This document shows positions 17,434 to 26,200 of a stretch of 64,000 nucleotides of DNA, one piece after another; within the stretch, counting starts at the first letter, position 1; each line of letters opens with the position of its first letter. Source of the stretch: Corynebacterium sp. HMSC04H06 (lineage in GTDB: Bacteria; Actinomycetota; Actinomycetes; Mycobacteriales; Mycobacteriaceae). The notes beneath the pieces were generated by a model. It ran no database searches and had not been told where the DNA came from. It worked only from the letters and a program-made list of their open reading frames with translations. Made by a program: the position numbers and the translations under genes. The stretch is from contig NZ_KV823406.1 of NCBI RefSeq assembly GCF_001815935.1, positions 87,100 to 151,099 of the forward strand. The letters are read 5' to 3'.

Positions 17434-18045
17434 CTACTGGATGAGGTCGGCGCCTGGCCGGGTCAGGACGGCAACCAGGAAGGCGGAGTTCGGGCCGAAA
17501 GGCTTGAGGTCCCAGGAGCTGAATTGGTTGTCCACGCGGTAGCCGACCTGTTCGGCTTGGGCGATGAAATCGGCGAATTCCCAGCCGCGGCCGGCGCCGA
17601 AGCCGGTCACCAGGCGGCCGCCGGGGCGCAGGGCCTCGAAGATGTGTCGCAGGGCCGGCTCGCGGCCCTCCGGCGCCAGAAAACCCATCACGTTGCCCGC
17701 GGAGACGGCCAGGTCGAAGCCGGTCTCGGGAATCTCCTCGGCGGAGAGATCTCCTACCACCCAGCGCCCCTCCGGGAAATCGTGCTCGGCGTGCTCGATG
17801 AGCACGGGGTCAACGTCGACGCCCAGGACGTCGTGGCCGCGGCGGACCAGTTCGCCGCCGACGCGCCCGGTGCCGCAGCCGGCGTCCAGGATGTGGGACT
17901 CGCGCTCGGCCATGGCATCAATGAGGCGTGCCTCGCCGTTGATGTCCTTGCCCTGGACCTGCATGAGCTTCCAACGCCGCGCGTAGTTGTGGGAATGGGC
18001 GGGGTTGGCTGTCGTCAGTTCTTTCCACGTAGGCATAGGTTTCAT
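17434..18045 (-). CDS. Class I SAM-dependent methyltransferase
   Basis: 203 residues from ATG 18045; ATG 18036 is possible too. The open frame extends much further upstream but only as an antisense shadow of corA. SAM motif I is ILDAGCGTGRVG, followed by the acidic motif VLGVDVDPVLI, then DLAVSAGNVMGFL and a RPGGRLVTGFG motif. Substrate unknown. Divergent from corA, 79 bases between starts. Confidence 0.85.
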   Translation of the reverse strand: MKPMPTWKELTTANPAHSHNYARRWKLMQVQGKDINGEARLIDAMAERESHILDAGCGTGRVGGELVRRGHDVLGVDVDPVLIEHAEHDFPEGRWVVGDLSAEEIPETGFDLAVSAGNVMGFLAPEGREPALRHIFEALRPGGRLVTGFGAGRGWEFADFIAQAEQVGYRVDNQFSSWDLKPFGPNSAFLVAVLTRPGADLIQ

Positions 18046-18124
18046 TATAGGGCGCGGTTTCGCGCTACACTTTATTCGCCGCACTGTGCGGCTACCACTG
18101 CCCGACCACGAGGAGGAGGCCGCC
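18046..18124. promoter_or_regulatory. Divergent promoter region, methyltransferase / corA
   Basis: 79 bases. TACACT (18065-18070) on the plus strand is a possible -10 for corA, and a GAGGAGG ribosome site (18111-18117) precedes ATG 18125. Confidence 0.35.
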
Positions 18125-19198
18125 ATGGCAAATGTGCCCAACCCGCTTCGGCCCCGCAAAAAGAAGCTCACGCAACCTGAGGTCACCCAGTTCAAGGTTC
18201 CCGTGGAAGAGGCAATCGAGCATTGTCGCGTCTTCGTCGATGGCGAGGCCCTGCCCGGCGAATACACCCCACGGACCGCGCAGGAGGCCCTCCGCGAATA
18301 CGGTCGCGGCTTCATCTGGGTCGGCATGCACGAGCCGTACGAGAGCCAGATGACCCAGGTGGCCAGCGAGTTCCGCATCCACGAACTGATCGTGGAGGAC
18401 ACGGTCCAGGCCCACCAGCGCCCCAAGCTGGAGCGCTACGACGATCAGCTCTTCGTGGTGGCCCGCTCGGTCAACTACCGCGACCACGACGAGGTCAAGG
18501 ACAAGCGCCAGATCATTACCACCGGCGAGATCCAGATGATCGTGGCCTACGACTTCCTCATCACCGTCCGCCACAGCGCCAAGCTGCCGAACCTGGCCCA
18601 CTGCATCAACGACGAGCAGGACCTGGTCGAGCTCGGCCCCATCGCGCTGGCCTGGAAAGTCCTGGATATGATGGTGGACCGCTACAAGGAGATCACCACC
18701 CTGCTGGAGACCGAGGTCGACGAGGTCGAGGAAGAGGTCTTCACCCCGGGCGCGCAGTTCAACATCGACCGCATCTACATGTTCAAGCGTGAGATCCTGG
18801 AGATGAAGCACGCCGTCGCGCCCCTGTCCACGGCGCTGCAGGCCATGGTCAACGACCACAAGGATCTGATCCCCAAAAAGATCCGTTCCTACCTGCGCGA
18901 CGTCAACGACCACGAGCTGGTGGTCCGCGACGAGGTTGCCTCCTTCGATGAGCGCCTTACTTCGCTAATCGATGCCTCGGTGGCGAAGGTTTCCATGCAG
19001 CAAAACTCCGACATGCGCACCATCTCCGCGGTGGTCGGCATGGCCGCCGCCCCCACGATGGTCGCCGGTATCTACGGCATGAACTTCGACCACATGCCGG
19101 AGCTGCACACCGAGTACGGCTACCCCATCGCGCTGTTGGTCATGGTCGGAATCGTGGCGCTGATGTTCTGGTGGTTCCGCCGCAATAACTGGCTCTAG
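18125..19198 (+). CDS. corA: CorA family magnesium/cobalt channel
   Basis: 357 residues. The large cytosolic alpha/beta domain (about 30-290) precedes two C-terminal transmembrane helices. The hallmark selectivity motif is present as GIYGMNFDHMPE, with the MPEL loop, and the final helix ends in a basic WWFRRNNWL. CorA forms pentameric channels for Mg2+ and other divalent ions. ATG 18125 has a GAGGAGG ribosome site. Convergent with the thioesterase gene, overlapping by 4 bases. Confidence 0.95.
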   Translation: MANVPNPLRPRKKKLTQPEVTQFKVPVEEAIEHCRVFVDGEALPGEYTPRTAQEALREYGRGFIWVGMHEPYESQMTQVASEFRIHELIVEDTVQAHQRPKLERYDDQLFVVARSVNYRDHDEVKDKRQIITTGEIQMIVAYDFLITVRHSAKLPNLAHCINDEQDLVELGPIALAWKVLDMMVDRYKEITTLLETEVDEVEEEVFTPGAQFNIDRIYMFKREILEMKHAVAPLSTALQAMVNDHKDLIPKKIRSYLRDVNDHELVVRDEVASFDERLTSLIDASVAKVSMQQNSDMRTISAVVGMAAAPTMVAGIYGMNFDHMPELHTEYGYPIALLVMVGIVALMFWWFRRNNWL

Positions 19199-19668
19199 CC
19201 GCCCAGCGGCATGGTCCGCAGCTGGGAGCGGGCCATCAGCCGACCCTGCTCGTCGCGGATGTCCACGCCCCACAGCTGGGTGCGCCGGCCCAGGTGCAGC
19301 GGGGTAGCCGTGGCATCAAGCGCGCCGGAACTGGCCGGGCGAAGGAAGTCGGTGTTGTTGTTGACGCCGACGACGGGCCGACGCGCGGCGACCACGCCGG
19401 CAACGGAGGCGACCGACTCGGTCAGGCAGGCGTACACGCCCCCGTTGGCCACGCCCCACGGCTGGTGGTGGCGGGCGTCGATGGACATCGTGGCGCGCAC
19501 TTCGCCGTTGCTGATGGCCGTGTAGGTGATCCCCAGGGTGGCGTCGAGGCCGGTCAGCTGCCGGTTGATGGTCGCAAGCTGGGCGTCGTCCAGGGCGGTG
19601 ACGTGGGCCGAATAGAGCAACTGTTCTAGCTCGTGGGTCGGGTTTAGGGGTTGTCCGCTAGCACTCAT
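19195..19668 (-). CDS. PaaI-type hotdog thioesterase
   Basis: 157 residues. The hotdog fold is shown by the helix segment HQPWGVANGGVYACLTESVAS, where the Asn-Gly-Gly and following Glu are typical of PaaI/YdiI-like acyl-CoA thioesterases, and by the strand VGVNNNTDFLRPA. Likely hydrolyses aromatic or fatty acyl-CoA; substrate not predictable. Divergent from gnd, 57 bases apart. Confidence 0.85.
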   Translation of the reverse strand: MSASGQPLNPTHELEQLLYSAHVTALDDAQLATINRQLTGLDATLGITYTAISNGEVRATMSIDARHHQPWGVANGGVYACLTESVASVAGVVAARRPVVGVNNNTDFLRPASSGALDATATPLHLGRRTQLWGVDIRDEQGRLMARSQLRTMPLGG

Positions 19669-19725
19669 GCTTTCCCAATCTAGTCTTTCGGCTGTGCCGA
19701 TGGCCTATGCGGTAATCTAGGCAGC

Positions 19726-21177
19726 ATGACTGAACCTAAGGATCTCGCCCAGATTGGTGTCGTTGGCCTCGCCGTGATGGGGTCTAACCTCGCCCGCAAC
19801 TTCGCCCACAATGGCAACACCGTGGCCGTGTACAACCGCAGCCCGGAAAAGACTCGCGCCTTCATGGACGAGCACGCGGGTGAGGGCAGCTTCATCGCCT
19901 CCGAGACCATCGAAGACTTCGTGGCCTCCTTGGAGCGCCCCCGCAAGGCCATCATCATGGTCAAGGCCGGCGCCGCTACCGACGCCGTCATTGACCAGCT
20001 GGCCAGCGCCATGGACGACGGCGACATCATCATCGATGGCGGCAACGCCAACTACACCGACACCATCCGCCGCGAGCAGGAGGTAGCTGCCCGCGGCCGA
20101 TACTTCGTCGGGGCTGGCATCTCCGGCGGCGAGGAAGGCGCCCTCAACGGCCCGTCCATCATGCCGGGCGGCCCGGCCGAGTCTTGGGAGACCCTGGGCC
20201 CCATCCTGGAGTCCATCGCCGCCAACGTCGACGGCACCCCGTGCGTGACCCACATCGGTCCGGACGGCGCCGGTCACTTCGTCAAGATGGTGCACAACGG
20301 CATCGAGTACGCCGACATGCAGGTCATCGGCGAGGCCTACCAGCTGCTGCGCTACGGCGCCGGCCTGAGCCCGCACGAAGTCGCCGAGACTTTCCGCGAG
20401 TGGAACTCCGGCGACCTGGACTCCTACCTGATTGAGATCACCGCCGAGGTCCTGGCCCAGGACGATCCGGAAACCGGCAAGCCCCTGGTCGACGTCATCG
20501 TGGACGCCGCCGGCCAAAAGGGCACGGGCCGCTGGACCGCCATCAACGGCTTGGAGCTGGGTGTGCCGATCACCGGCATCGCCGAGGCCGTCTTCGCCCG
20601 CGCGCTGTCCTCCTCCACCGCGCAGCGCGCCGCCGCACAACAGGCGGGCCTGCCGGCCGGGACCGAGGCCACCTTCCAGTCGCTGGGCCTTGACCGCGCC
20701 GAGTTCATCGAGGACGTGCGCCGCGCGCTCTATGCCTCGAAGCTCATCGCCTACTCCCAGGGCTTCGACGAAATTAAGGCCGGCTCCGCCGAGCACAACT
20801 GGGACGTCGACCCGCGGGACCTAGCCACCATCTGGCGCGGCGGCTGCATCATCCGGGCGAAGTTCTTGGACCGCATCCGCGAGGCTTACGACGCCGACCC
20901 GCAGCTGCCGGCGCTTATCTTGGCGCCGTATTTCCAGGGCGAGCTGGGCAAGCTCATCTCCGCCTGGCGCCGCGTGGTCGTCGCCGCTACCCAGCTGGGC
21001 CTGCCGGTGCCGGTCTTCGCCTCCTCCCTGTCTTACTACGACTCCCTGCGGGCCGCGCGCCTGCCGGCCGCGCTGATCCAGGGACAGCGCGACTTCTTCG
21101 GTGCCCACACCTTCCGGCGCACCGACAAGGAGGGCACCTACCACCTCGAGTGGTCCGGTGATCGCAGCCTGAGCTAG
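19726..21177 (+). CDS. gnd: 6-phosphogluconate dehydrogenase, decarboxylating
   Basis: 483 residues, the long (dimeric) form of the pentose-phosphate enzyme converting 6-phosphogluconate and NADP+ to ribulose 5-phosphate, CO2 and NADPH. The Rossmann motif GVVGLAVMGSNLARN is N-terminal, then NRSPEKT, the IIDGGN strand, GISGGEEGA, HNGIEYADMQ with active-site Lys and Asn nearby, and a C-terminal SYYDSLRAARLPAALIQGQR. TAATCT (19713-19718) 7 bases before the ATG suggests a leaderless mRNA. Confidence 0.97.
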   Translation: MTEPKDLAQIGVVGLAVMGSNLARNFAHNGNTVAVYNRSPEKTRAFMDEHAGEGSFIASETIEDFVASLERPRKAIIMVKAGAATDAVIDQLASAMDDGDIIIDGGNANYTDTIRREQEVAARGRYFVGAGISGGEEGALNGPSIMPGGPAESWETLGPILESIAANVDGTPCVTHIGPDGAGHFVKMVHNGIEYADMQVIGEAYQLLRYGAGLSPHEVAETFREWNSGDLDSYLIEITAEVLAQDDPETGKPLVDVIVDAAGQKGTGRWTAINGLELGVPITGIAEAVFARALSSSTAQRAAAQQAGLPAGTEATFQSLGLDRAEFIEDVRRALYASKLIAYSQGFDEIKAGSAEHNWDVDPRDLATIWRGGCIIRAKFLDRIREAYDADPQLPALILAPYFQGELGKLISAWRRVVVAATQLGLPVPVFASSLSYYDSLRAARLPAALIQGQRDFFGAHTFRRTDKEGTYHLEWSGDRSLS

Positions 21178-21224
21178 TGGGACTAGTCGTCTGGTAGTCC
21201 TGCGGTGCTAAACTAAAGCACCTT

Positions 21225-22631
21225 ATGACTACTTTCGCCGATCTCGGCTTACCCCGCGCCCTCGTCGACACCCTGGCACAGCAGGGAATGGACAGCCCCT
21301 TCCCCATCCAGTCGGCCACCATCCCTGACGTGCTCGCGGGCAAGGACCTGCTGGGCCGCGCCCCGACCGGATCCGGCAAGACCTTGGGCTTCGGGCTGCC
21401 GATGCTCGCCCGCCTAGGCGATAAAGGCGTCTCGCGGCCGGGCAAGCCCCGCGGCCTCATCCTGGCGCCCACCCGCGAGCTGGCCACCCAGATCCAGGAG
21501 CGCCTCGACGATCTAGCCGCCGCCCTCAACCTGCGCACCCTCGCAGTGGTCGGCGGCGTCAACATCAACAATCACATCCGGCAGCTGGCCCGCCCGGTCG
21601 ATGTCCTAGTCGCCACCCCGGGCCGCGCCCAGGATCTGATCAACCAGGGCTACCTGGATCTGTCCCAGGTGGAAATCACCACACTGGACGAAGCCGACCA
21701 GATGGCCGATATGGGCTTTTTGCCGCAAGTGAAAAAGCTCCTCGCGCTCACCCCGGCCCGCGGGCAGCGCCTGCTGTTTTCGGCCACCCTGGATGCCGCC
21801 GTCGAGGAGGTCGTGAACGCCTACCTGCACTCCCCTGTCGAGCACTCCACCGCACCGGTGGAGGCCGCCGTGGACACCATGGAGCACTACGTGTTCTACG
21901 TGGGCGAGCGCCCGCAGCGCAACGACGTCGTGCTGACCATCGCAGCGCGGGTCGGCAAGACCATCATGTTCATGCGCACCAAACACGGCGTGGACCGGCA
22001 GACCAAGAAGCTGCGCCGCAACGGGATCAACGCCCTGCCGCTGCACGGCGACAAGGGCCAGGGCGCACGCACGCGCGCCATCGAGGGCTTCCGCGACGGC
22101 AGCGTGCCCGTGCTGGTGGCCACCGACATCGCCGCCCGTGGTATCGACATCAGCGGCGTCTCCTTGGTCGTCCACGTCGACCCGCCGGCCGAGCACAAGG
22201 CCTACCTCCACCGGGCCGGGCGCACCGCCCGCGGCGGCGAATCCGGCACCGTGGTCACCCTGGGCATGGAGCAGCAACGCGAGGAAATCACCCAGCTGCT
22301 CCGCAAGGCCGGGGTAGACGCCACGGTTGTCGAACTCTCCGACTCCGCGGACCCGACCCACGACCCGCGCCTCATCGAGGTCACCGGCGCCACCACCCCG
22401 CCGGGCACTCCCCTCCCTGCCCCAGGACGGCAGCCGCCGGCCGGTTCGGCCAAGTCCCGTAAGGCTAACTCCGAGCGCCAGCCCGGCGCCAAGAAGCCCC
22501 GCCAACGCGGCGGCGGTAGCAAACACGGTGGCAGTAATAATGGCGGTAACCGGGGCCGGAAGAAGGCCGCCGGATCCAACCGGACAAACAAGCGCGCAGG
22601 CGCCGATAGGAAGAACCCAAGGAGGAAGTAG
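21225..22631 (+). CDS. DEAD/DEAH-box RNA helicase
   Basis: 468 residues. Motifs in order: Q-motif region FPIQSATIPD, motif I APTGSGKT, Ia LAPTREL, Ib TPGRAQD, II TLDEADQM (DEAD variant, an exact D-E-A-D), III SATLD, V TDIAARGIDI and VI HRAGRTARGG. The last about 80 residues are a Gly/Asn/Lys/Arg-rich tail for non-specific RNA binding. RhlE/DbpA-like; target RNA unknown. TAAACT (21209-21214) precedes the ATG by 10 bases. The next gene starts 3 bases after the stop codon. Confidence 0.93.
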   Translation: MTTFADLGLPRALVDTLAQQGMDSPFPIQSATIPDVLAGKDLLGRAPTGSGKTLGFGLPMLARLGDKGVSRPGKPRGLILAPTRELATQIQERLDDLAAALNLRTLAVVGGVNINNHIRQLARPVDVLVATPGRAQDLINQGYLDLSQVEITTLDEADQMADMGFLPQVKKLLALTPARGQRLLFSATLDAAVEEVVNAYLHSPVEHSTAPVEAAVDTMEHYVFYVGERPQRNDVVLTIAARVGKTIMFMRTKHGVDRQTKKLRRNGINALPLHGDKGQGARTRAIEGFRDGSVPVLVATDIAARGIDISGVSLVVHVDPPAEHKAYLHRAGRTARGGESGTVVTLGMEQQREEITQLLRKAGVDATVVELSDSADPTHDPRLIEVTGATTPPGTPLPAPGRQPPAGSAKSRKANSERQPGAKKPRQRGGGSKHGGSNNGGNRGRKKAAGSNRTNKRAGADRKNPRRK

Positions 22632-22634
22632 ACC

Positions 22635-23495
22635 ATGTCCACGGTCCTTGCCCCAAAAGAGTGGCAGGAACTACTCGCCGCCCACGAGGCGCGGGCCGAT
22701 GACAGGATGGCGCGGTTCCGCCACCCGGGCAGCTACCACCCGGTCTACGACTTCCTCTTCCAGTACTATCCGGTCCGCCCCAGCCACCTGCGCGCCTGGC
22801 ACCCCGGTATCGGCACCCGTTTGGCCGGGGACACGCCGCACGCTGAGTGGCGGGACTACCACCGCGACTACGACGGAACAGTCGGGCTCGATCTTGAGGC
22901 GTTCTGGGCCCGCCGCGGCGACTCCGTAGAATATATCCACCGACTGCTCGCGCAGTCTGCCCGCAACCCGGTTAACTTCGACTGCTTCGGCCTGCACGAG
23001 TGGGCGATGGTCTACCACACCAATACGCCGCGCCACGATCTGCCCCTGCGCCTAGGCGCCGACGGCACGAACGCCGTGGTGGAGTCGCACCGGCTCAAAT
23101 GCAGCCATTACGACGCTTTCCGCTTCTTTACTCCCCCGGCCCGACCGCTCAATATCCGCCCTCTGAACCGCCAACAGCAGCCGAACAATGACCAGGCCGG
23201 CTGCGTGCACGTGACGATGGACCTCTACAAGTGGGCGTGGAAGCTTGGGCCTCTGGTCCCCGGGGAGGTCTTCCTGGACGCGTTGGACCTGGCCGTCGAT
23301 GCCCGGGTGCTGGACATGGAAGCCTCCCCGTATGACTGCCGCGCCTGGGGTTTTGGCGTCGTCGCTATCGAAACGCCGGAGGGGAAGGCCGAGTACGTGA
23401 ACCGGCAGCGCGCACTGGCCCAGCGGGCCGAACCCATCCGCCAGCGGCTTGTCGGACTCATTGAACAGGCCCAAGCCACTAGACTGGGCAGCTAA
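22635..23495 (+). CDS. Actinobacterial conserved protein, often labelled 3-methyladenine DNA glycosylase
   Basis: 286 residues, with an aromatic- and His-rich N-terminus (FLFQYYPVRPSHLRAWHPG). From memory this family is commonly named 3-methyladenine DNA glycosylase in actinobacterial annotations. I see neither the helix-hairpin-helix/Gly/Pro-Asp signature of AlkA/Tag nor the AAG fold, so the label is not supported by sequence. A histidine- and cysteine-containing middle (DCFGLHEWAMVYH, RLKCSHYDAFRFF) suggests a metal or nucleotide site. Translationally coupled to the helicase upstream. Confidence 0.7.
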   Translation: MSTVLAPKEWQELLAAHEARADDRMARFRHPGSYHPVYDFLFQYYPVRPSHLRAWHPGIGTRLAGDTPHAEWRDYHRDYDGTVGLDLEAFWARRGDSVEYIHRLLAQSARNPVNFDCFGLHEWAMVYHTNTPRHDLPLRLGADGTNAVVESHRLKCSHYDAFRFFTPPARPLNIRPLNRQQQPNNDQAGCVHVTMDLYKWAWKLGPLVPGEVFLDALDLAVDARVLDMEASPYDCRAWGFGVVAIETPEGKAEYVNRQRALAQRAEPIRQRLVGLIEQAQATRLGS

Positions 23496-23558
23496 GCACG
23501 CTCGGTCTTGCCTACCGAGCGTCCCGGCCCCGCAAGCACCACAAGTGAGGAAGACGAT

Positions 23559-24416
23559 ATGGCCCGCCACGCCAACGACAAGAACAACTTCGCTATCGCC
23601 GGATGGCTCATCGCCGTCATTGTCATAGCCATCCTGGTGGTGCTCGGCCTGCTCCTTTACTTGTTTACTGGCAACGACGACAACGACGGCGCGGACACGG
23701 CTGCCCAGGAAACCACCCAGGCGGCGGAAGAGACCGCTACCGACGAGCCAGCCGCCAGCGAGGACAAGGACGCCAACCAAGCACCGAGCTCCGCGGAGTC
23801 CTCGGCCCCCGCTTCGGAAAGCGCGGCCCCCTCCACCGCCGCGGCCGCCGGCGCTGCCACCCCGGGTGCTGCCGAGTCCACGCTCTTCCTGCTAGATACC
23901 TCCGACCAGATGGCGCCGTACTTCGACGCTGCGGCCGGCGGGGTGGCCGCGGCCGCTGACGGGGTCGGCGGCGAGGATAAGGCCGTGTCCCTGTGGAACT
24001 ACTCCTCCCCGATCTCCGCGACGGCTACCGTCGGCTACCGCCAGAACCTCGGCTTCACTGACGGCGGCGAGACCGCCGGCGTGGTCAACAACTTCGGCAC
24101 CGGCGGCGTCCCGCAGACTCGCTCCGCCATCGTCGCCGCGGCCAACAACGCCGCGGACTATGTCCGCGAGTCCAACGCCCCCGCCCGCGTCGTGTTGGTG
24201 ACCACCGGCACCGACGACTCGCTGTCTGACGGCGACTTCGCCGCCCAGCTGGCCGACGCCAAGGACCGCAACGTGGAAATCTCCGTCGTGCACCTGGGCG
24301 ACGGCGAGGTCGACAAGGCCCTAGAGGACGCCGCGGACTACTTCGACAAGGTCGACCGTCCCGCCGACGGTGCCGCCGTTACCAAGGCCGTCAGCACTGC
24401 CGCCGGCGTTAAGTAG
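23559..24416 (+). CDS. Membrane-anchored VWA-like domain protein
   Basis: 285 residues. One transmembrane helix (about 13-37, GWLIAVIVIAILVVLGLLLYL) is followed by a low-complexity linker of Thr, Glu, Ala and Ser (about 40-105) and an extracellular domain with the order of von Willebrand factor A folds. The first strand reads STLFLLDTSDQM; a MIDAS site would need D-x-S-x-S, but the second Ser is replaced by Gln, so metal binding is doubtful. VVLVTTGTDDS supplies the later strand and Asp. A GAGGAAG ribosome site precedes ATG 23559. Function unknown. Confidence 0.75.
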   Translation: MARHANDKNNFAIAGWLIAVIVIAILVVLGLLLYLFTGNDDNDGADTAAQETTQAAEETATDEPAASEDKDANQAPSSAESSAPASESAAPSTAAAAGAATPGAAESTLFLLDTSDQMAPYFDAAAGGVAAAADGVGGEDKAVSLWNYSSPISATATVGYRQNLGFTDGGETAGVVNNFGTGGVPQTRSAIVAAANNAADYVRESNAPARVVLVTTGTDDSLSDGDFAAQLADAKDRNVEISVVHLGDGEVDKALEDAADYFDKVDRPADGAAVTKAVSTAAGVK

Positions 24417-24631
24417 TCAGCTAGAACGCTATCGCTATACACCGGAGTTATTCCCACTGCGACTTCCTCGTTTCCTCCAATGGTTTCGGGCTTCCAAACG
24501 CCCCCCTTCCGAAGCGGCGGGCGGAGGTTTTCGTCTAGGTAGCCGCTGTCTACGTTGCCGACGGCAGATCTCCCGGTTTCGTCATACGCGGCTAGGAGTG
24601 CGCGGTGCCAGCCGCACCCGTAGAGGCACAG

Positions 24632-24673
24632 CAAAAGGCTCCCCGGCCGCGTGAGCGACGGCTGGGGAGCCCG
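24632..24673 (-). terminator. Terminator of the merR gene
   Basis: Read on the minus strand, GGGCTCCCCAGCCG pairs with CGGCCGGGGAGCC and is followed by TTTTGC. It lies 39 bases past the merR stop. The rest of the 24417-24711 gap shows no gene. Confidence 0.75.
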
Positions 24674-24711
24674 TGTACTAGCCCGGGAGTCTCGGGCCTT
24701 GAGCGAGCGTG

Positions 24712-25278
24712 CTAAGAGGATTTGCGCTGCCGGCGGGCGGCCAGCTCGTCGAGGCCGACGACGTTGGATTCGTTGTCGATGCGCTCGGACGGGAAGGAGG
24801 AGATGGTGCCGGACAGTTCCTTCATGATGCCCGGGACGGCGATACCGAACACGCCCTGACCACCGGAGAGCAGATCGATGACCTCGTCGTTAGAGCGGCA
24901 CTCGTAGACTGTCTTGCCGTCGGAGACCAAGGTCAGCTCAGCCAAGTCATTGACGCCACGGTCGCGCAGGGAGTCCACGGCCAGGCGGATGTTCTGCAGC
25001 GAGATGCCAGTGTCCAGCAGGCGTTTGACGATCTTGAGAACCAGCACGTCGCGGAAGGAGTACAGGCGCTGGGAGCCGGAACCGCGGGCAGTGCGGATGG
25101 ACGGGTTGACCAGGTTTGTGCGCGCCCAGTAGTCCAGCTGACGGTAGGTGATGCCGGCGACTTGGCAGGCGATCGGAACACGGTAGCCGACCTGCTCGTC
25201 CGGGCCGAGGTCGAACAGGGACTCTTGAACGTAAGTCCCGTTGTTTTCGTGTGCGTAGATCTCTTCTTCGATGCTCAC
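24712..25278 (-). CDS. MerR family transcriptional regulator
   Basis: 188 residues. The winged-helix DNA-binding part is at about 25-95: YRVPIACQVAGITYRQLDYW, RTNLVNPS, SQRLYSFRDVLVLKIVKRLL. A dimerisation helix and an effector-like C-terminal part follow. No metal-binding cysteines are seen, so it is not a metal sensor of the MerR type. Equivalent to the second MerR gene of the odhI/ftsR neighbourhood in corynebacteria and mycobacteria. The 172-base upstream gap contains several repeats that could be operators. Confidence 0.88.
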   Translation of the reverse strand: MSIEEEIYAHENNGTYVQESLFDLGPDEQVGYRVPIACQVAGITYRQLDYWARTNLVNPSIRTARGSGSQRLYSFRDVLVLKIVKRLLDTGISLQNIRLAVDSLRDRGVNDLAELTLVSDGKTVYECRSNDEVIDLLSGGQGVFGIAVPGIMKELSGTISSFPSERIDNESNVVGLDELAARRQRKSS

Positions 25279-25450
25279 GTAATTACTCCATTGAAGTTTG
25301 GGGGAAGCCCTAATGCTTTATTTAAAGTCAAGCCTAGGTAAGAGTCAAGCGTTATCTGGCGTAACACGCCGAAACTTAAACCTCGAGTTTAACTTTAGAC
25401 TTTTCCTCAACTCAAGGGCACCACAGTTCACACCTGTTACTTAGAAACCT
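25279..25450 (-). promoter_or_regulatory. Repeat-rich upstream region of merR
   Basis: Contains TTAAAC-N5-GTTTAA (25376-25392), a GGCGTAACACGCC hairpin near 25360, and two copies of AGTCAAGC (25326-25333 and 25343-25350) 17 bases apart. On the minus strand the second elements read TTGACT and an AT-rich TTTAAATAAAG follows, a plausible promoter overlapped by operators for autoregulation. Confidence 0.45.
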
Positions 25451-26155
25451 TCAGCCCCCCTCTTCCCCATCTTCATCAGGCGTCACATCAGTATCTTCTG
25501 CCTCATCCGAATCAGGAGCCTCAGTGGTCTCAGGCCGCTCACCGGCGGAATCCCGCCCGGACTCGCGGAAATCGTCCGAGTCCAGCGCCTGGAAATCCTC
25601 CTCCGTCATACCAAGCTCCTGCATCATCGCGGAGAAATCCGCGTCGGCCTGGGCGTCACCGGAGGCCGAATCCGGCTGATCCGCGGCACCACCGAGGTCT
25701 TCGCCGCTTTCCCCGGCGGGGGTAGTGCCCTCCACCCCCACGTAGTGGTGCAGATCCTCCGGAGACACAAAGACCGCTACCTGGTTGAGTTCTTCCTCTT
25801 CGATCTCAATGGGGACGTCGAAGTGATCGGCCAGGATTAGCGCGTCCGACATGCGCGCGTCCAGGACCGCGCCGTCGCCGGTGGTCAGCTCGAGGATGAA
25901 AACTCCCTCGTGGTAGCTGGTCACGACGGCGGATTCCAGACCGCCCTGCTCGGCGAGGACGTCGATGAGCAGCTCATGGGTGTTCGGCCGGCGGCTTTGC
26001 GCACCGCCCAGGTGCGCGACCACGCGGGCGCCGTCGATGGGCGACATCCACACCGGCACGACCCGCTCCCCCGCATTCCAGCGGAACAGCGCACAGAGGA
26101 ATTCCTCCGGCTCGAGCATGTGAATGCCCAAAAACTCTAGGGCTATCCGGGCCAC
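25451..26155 (-). CDS. Bifunctional nuclease family (DUF151) protein
   Basis: 234 residues. Start is GTG 26155, 4 bases after an AAGGAGG ribosome site; the frame opens further upstream but without a site. The DUF151 domain (about 1-135) shows VVPVWMSPIDGARV, LLIDVLAEQGG and the hallmark LDARMSDALILA. The family has reported DNase/RNase activity in plants, and bacterial roles are not settled. The remaining 100 residues are very acidic and probably disordered. Sits between ftsR and merR, same strand. Confidence 0.85.
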   Translation of the reverse strand: MARIALEFLGIHMLEPEEFLCALFRWNAGERVVPVWMSPIDGARVVAHLGGAQSRRPNTHELLIDVLAEQGGLESAVVTSYHEGVFILELTTGDGAVLDARMSDALILADHFDVPIEIEEEELNQVAVFVSPEDLHHYVGVEGTTPAGESGEDLGGAADQPDSASGDAQADADFSAMMQELGMTEEDFQALDSDDFRESGRDSAGERPETTEAPDSDEAEDTDVTPDEDGEEGG

Positions 26156-26200
26156 GCGACCTCCTTGTCTCCGCGCCGCCAATGAAGCGACGCCAATCGA

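Noticed and set aside
22635..23495. 3-methyladenine DNA glycosylase activity
   Set aside because: The name is customary for this family but no glycosylase motif is visible, so only the family label is given.
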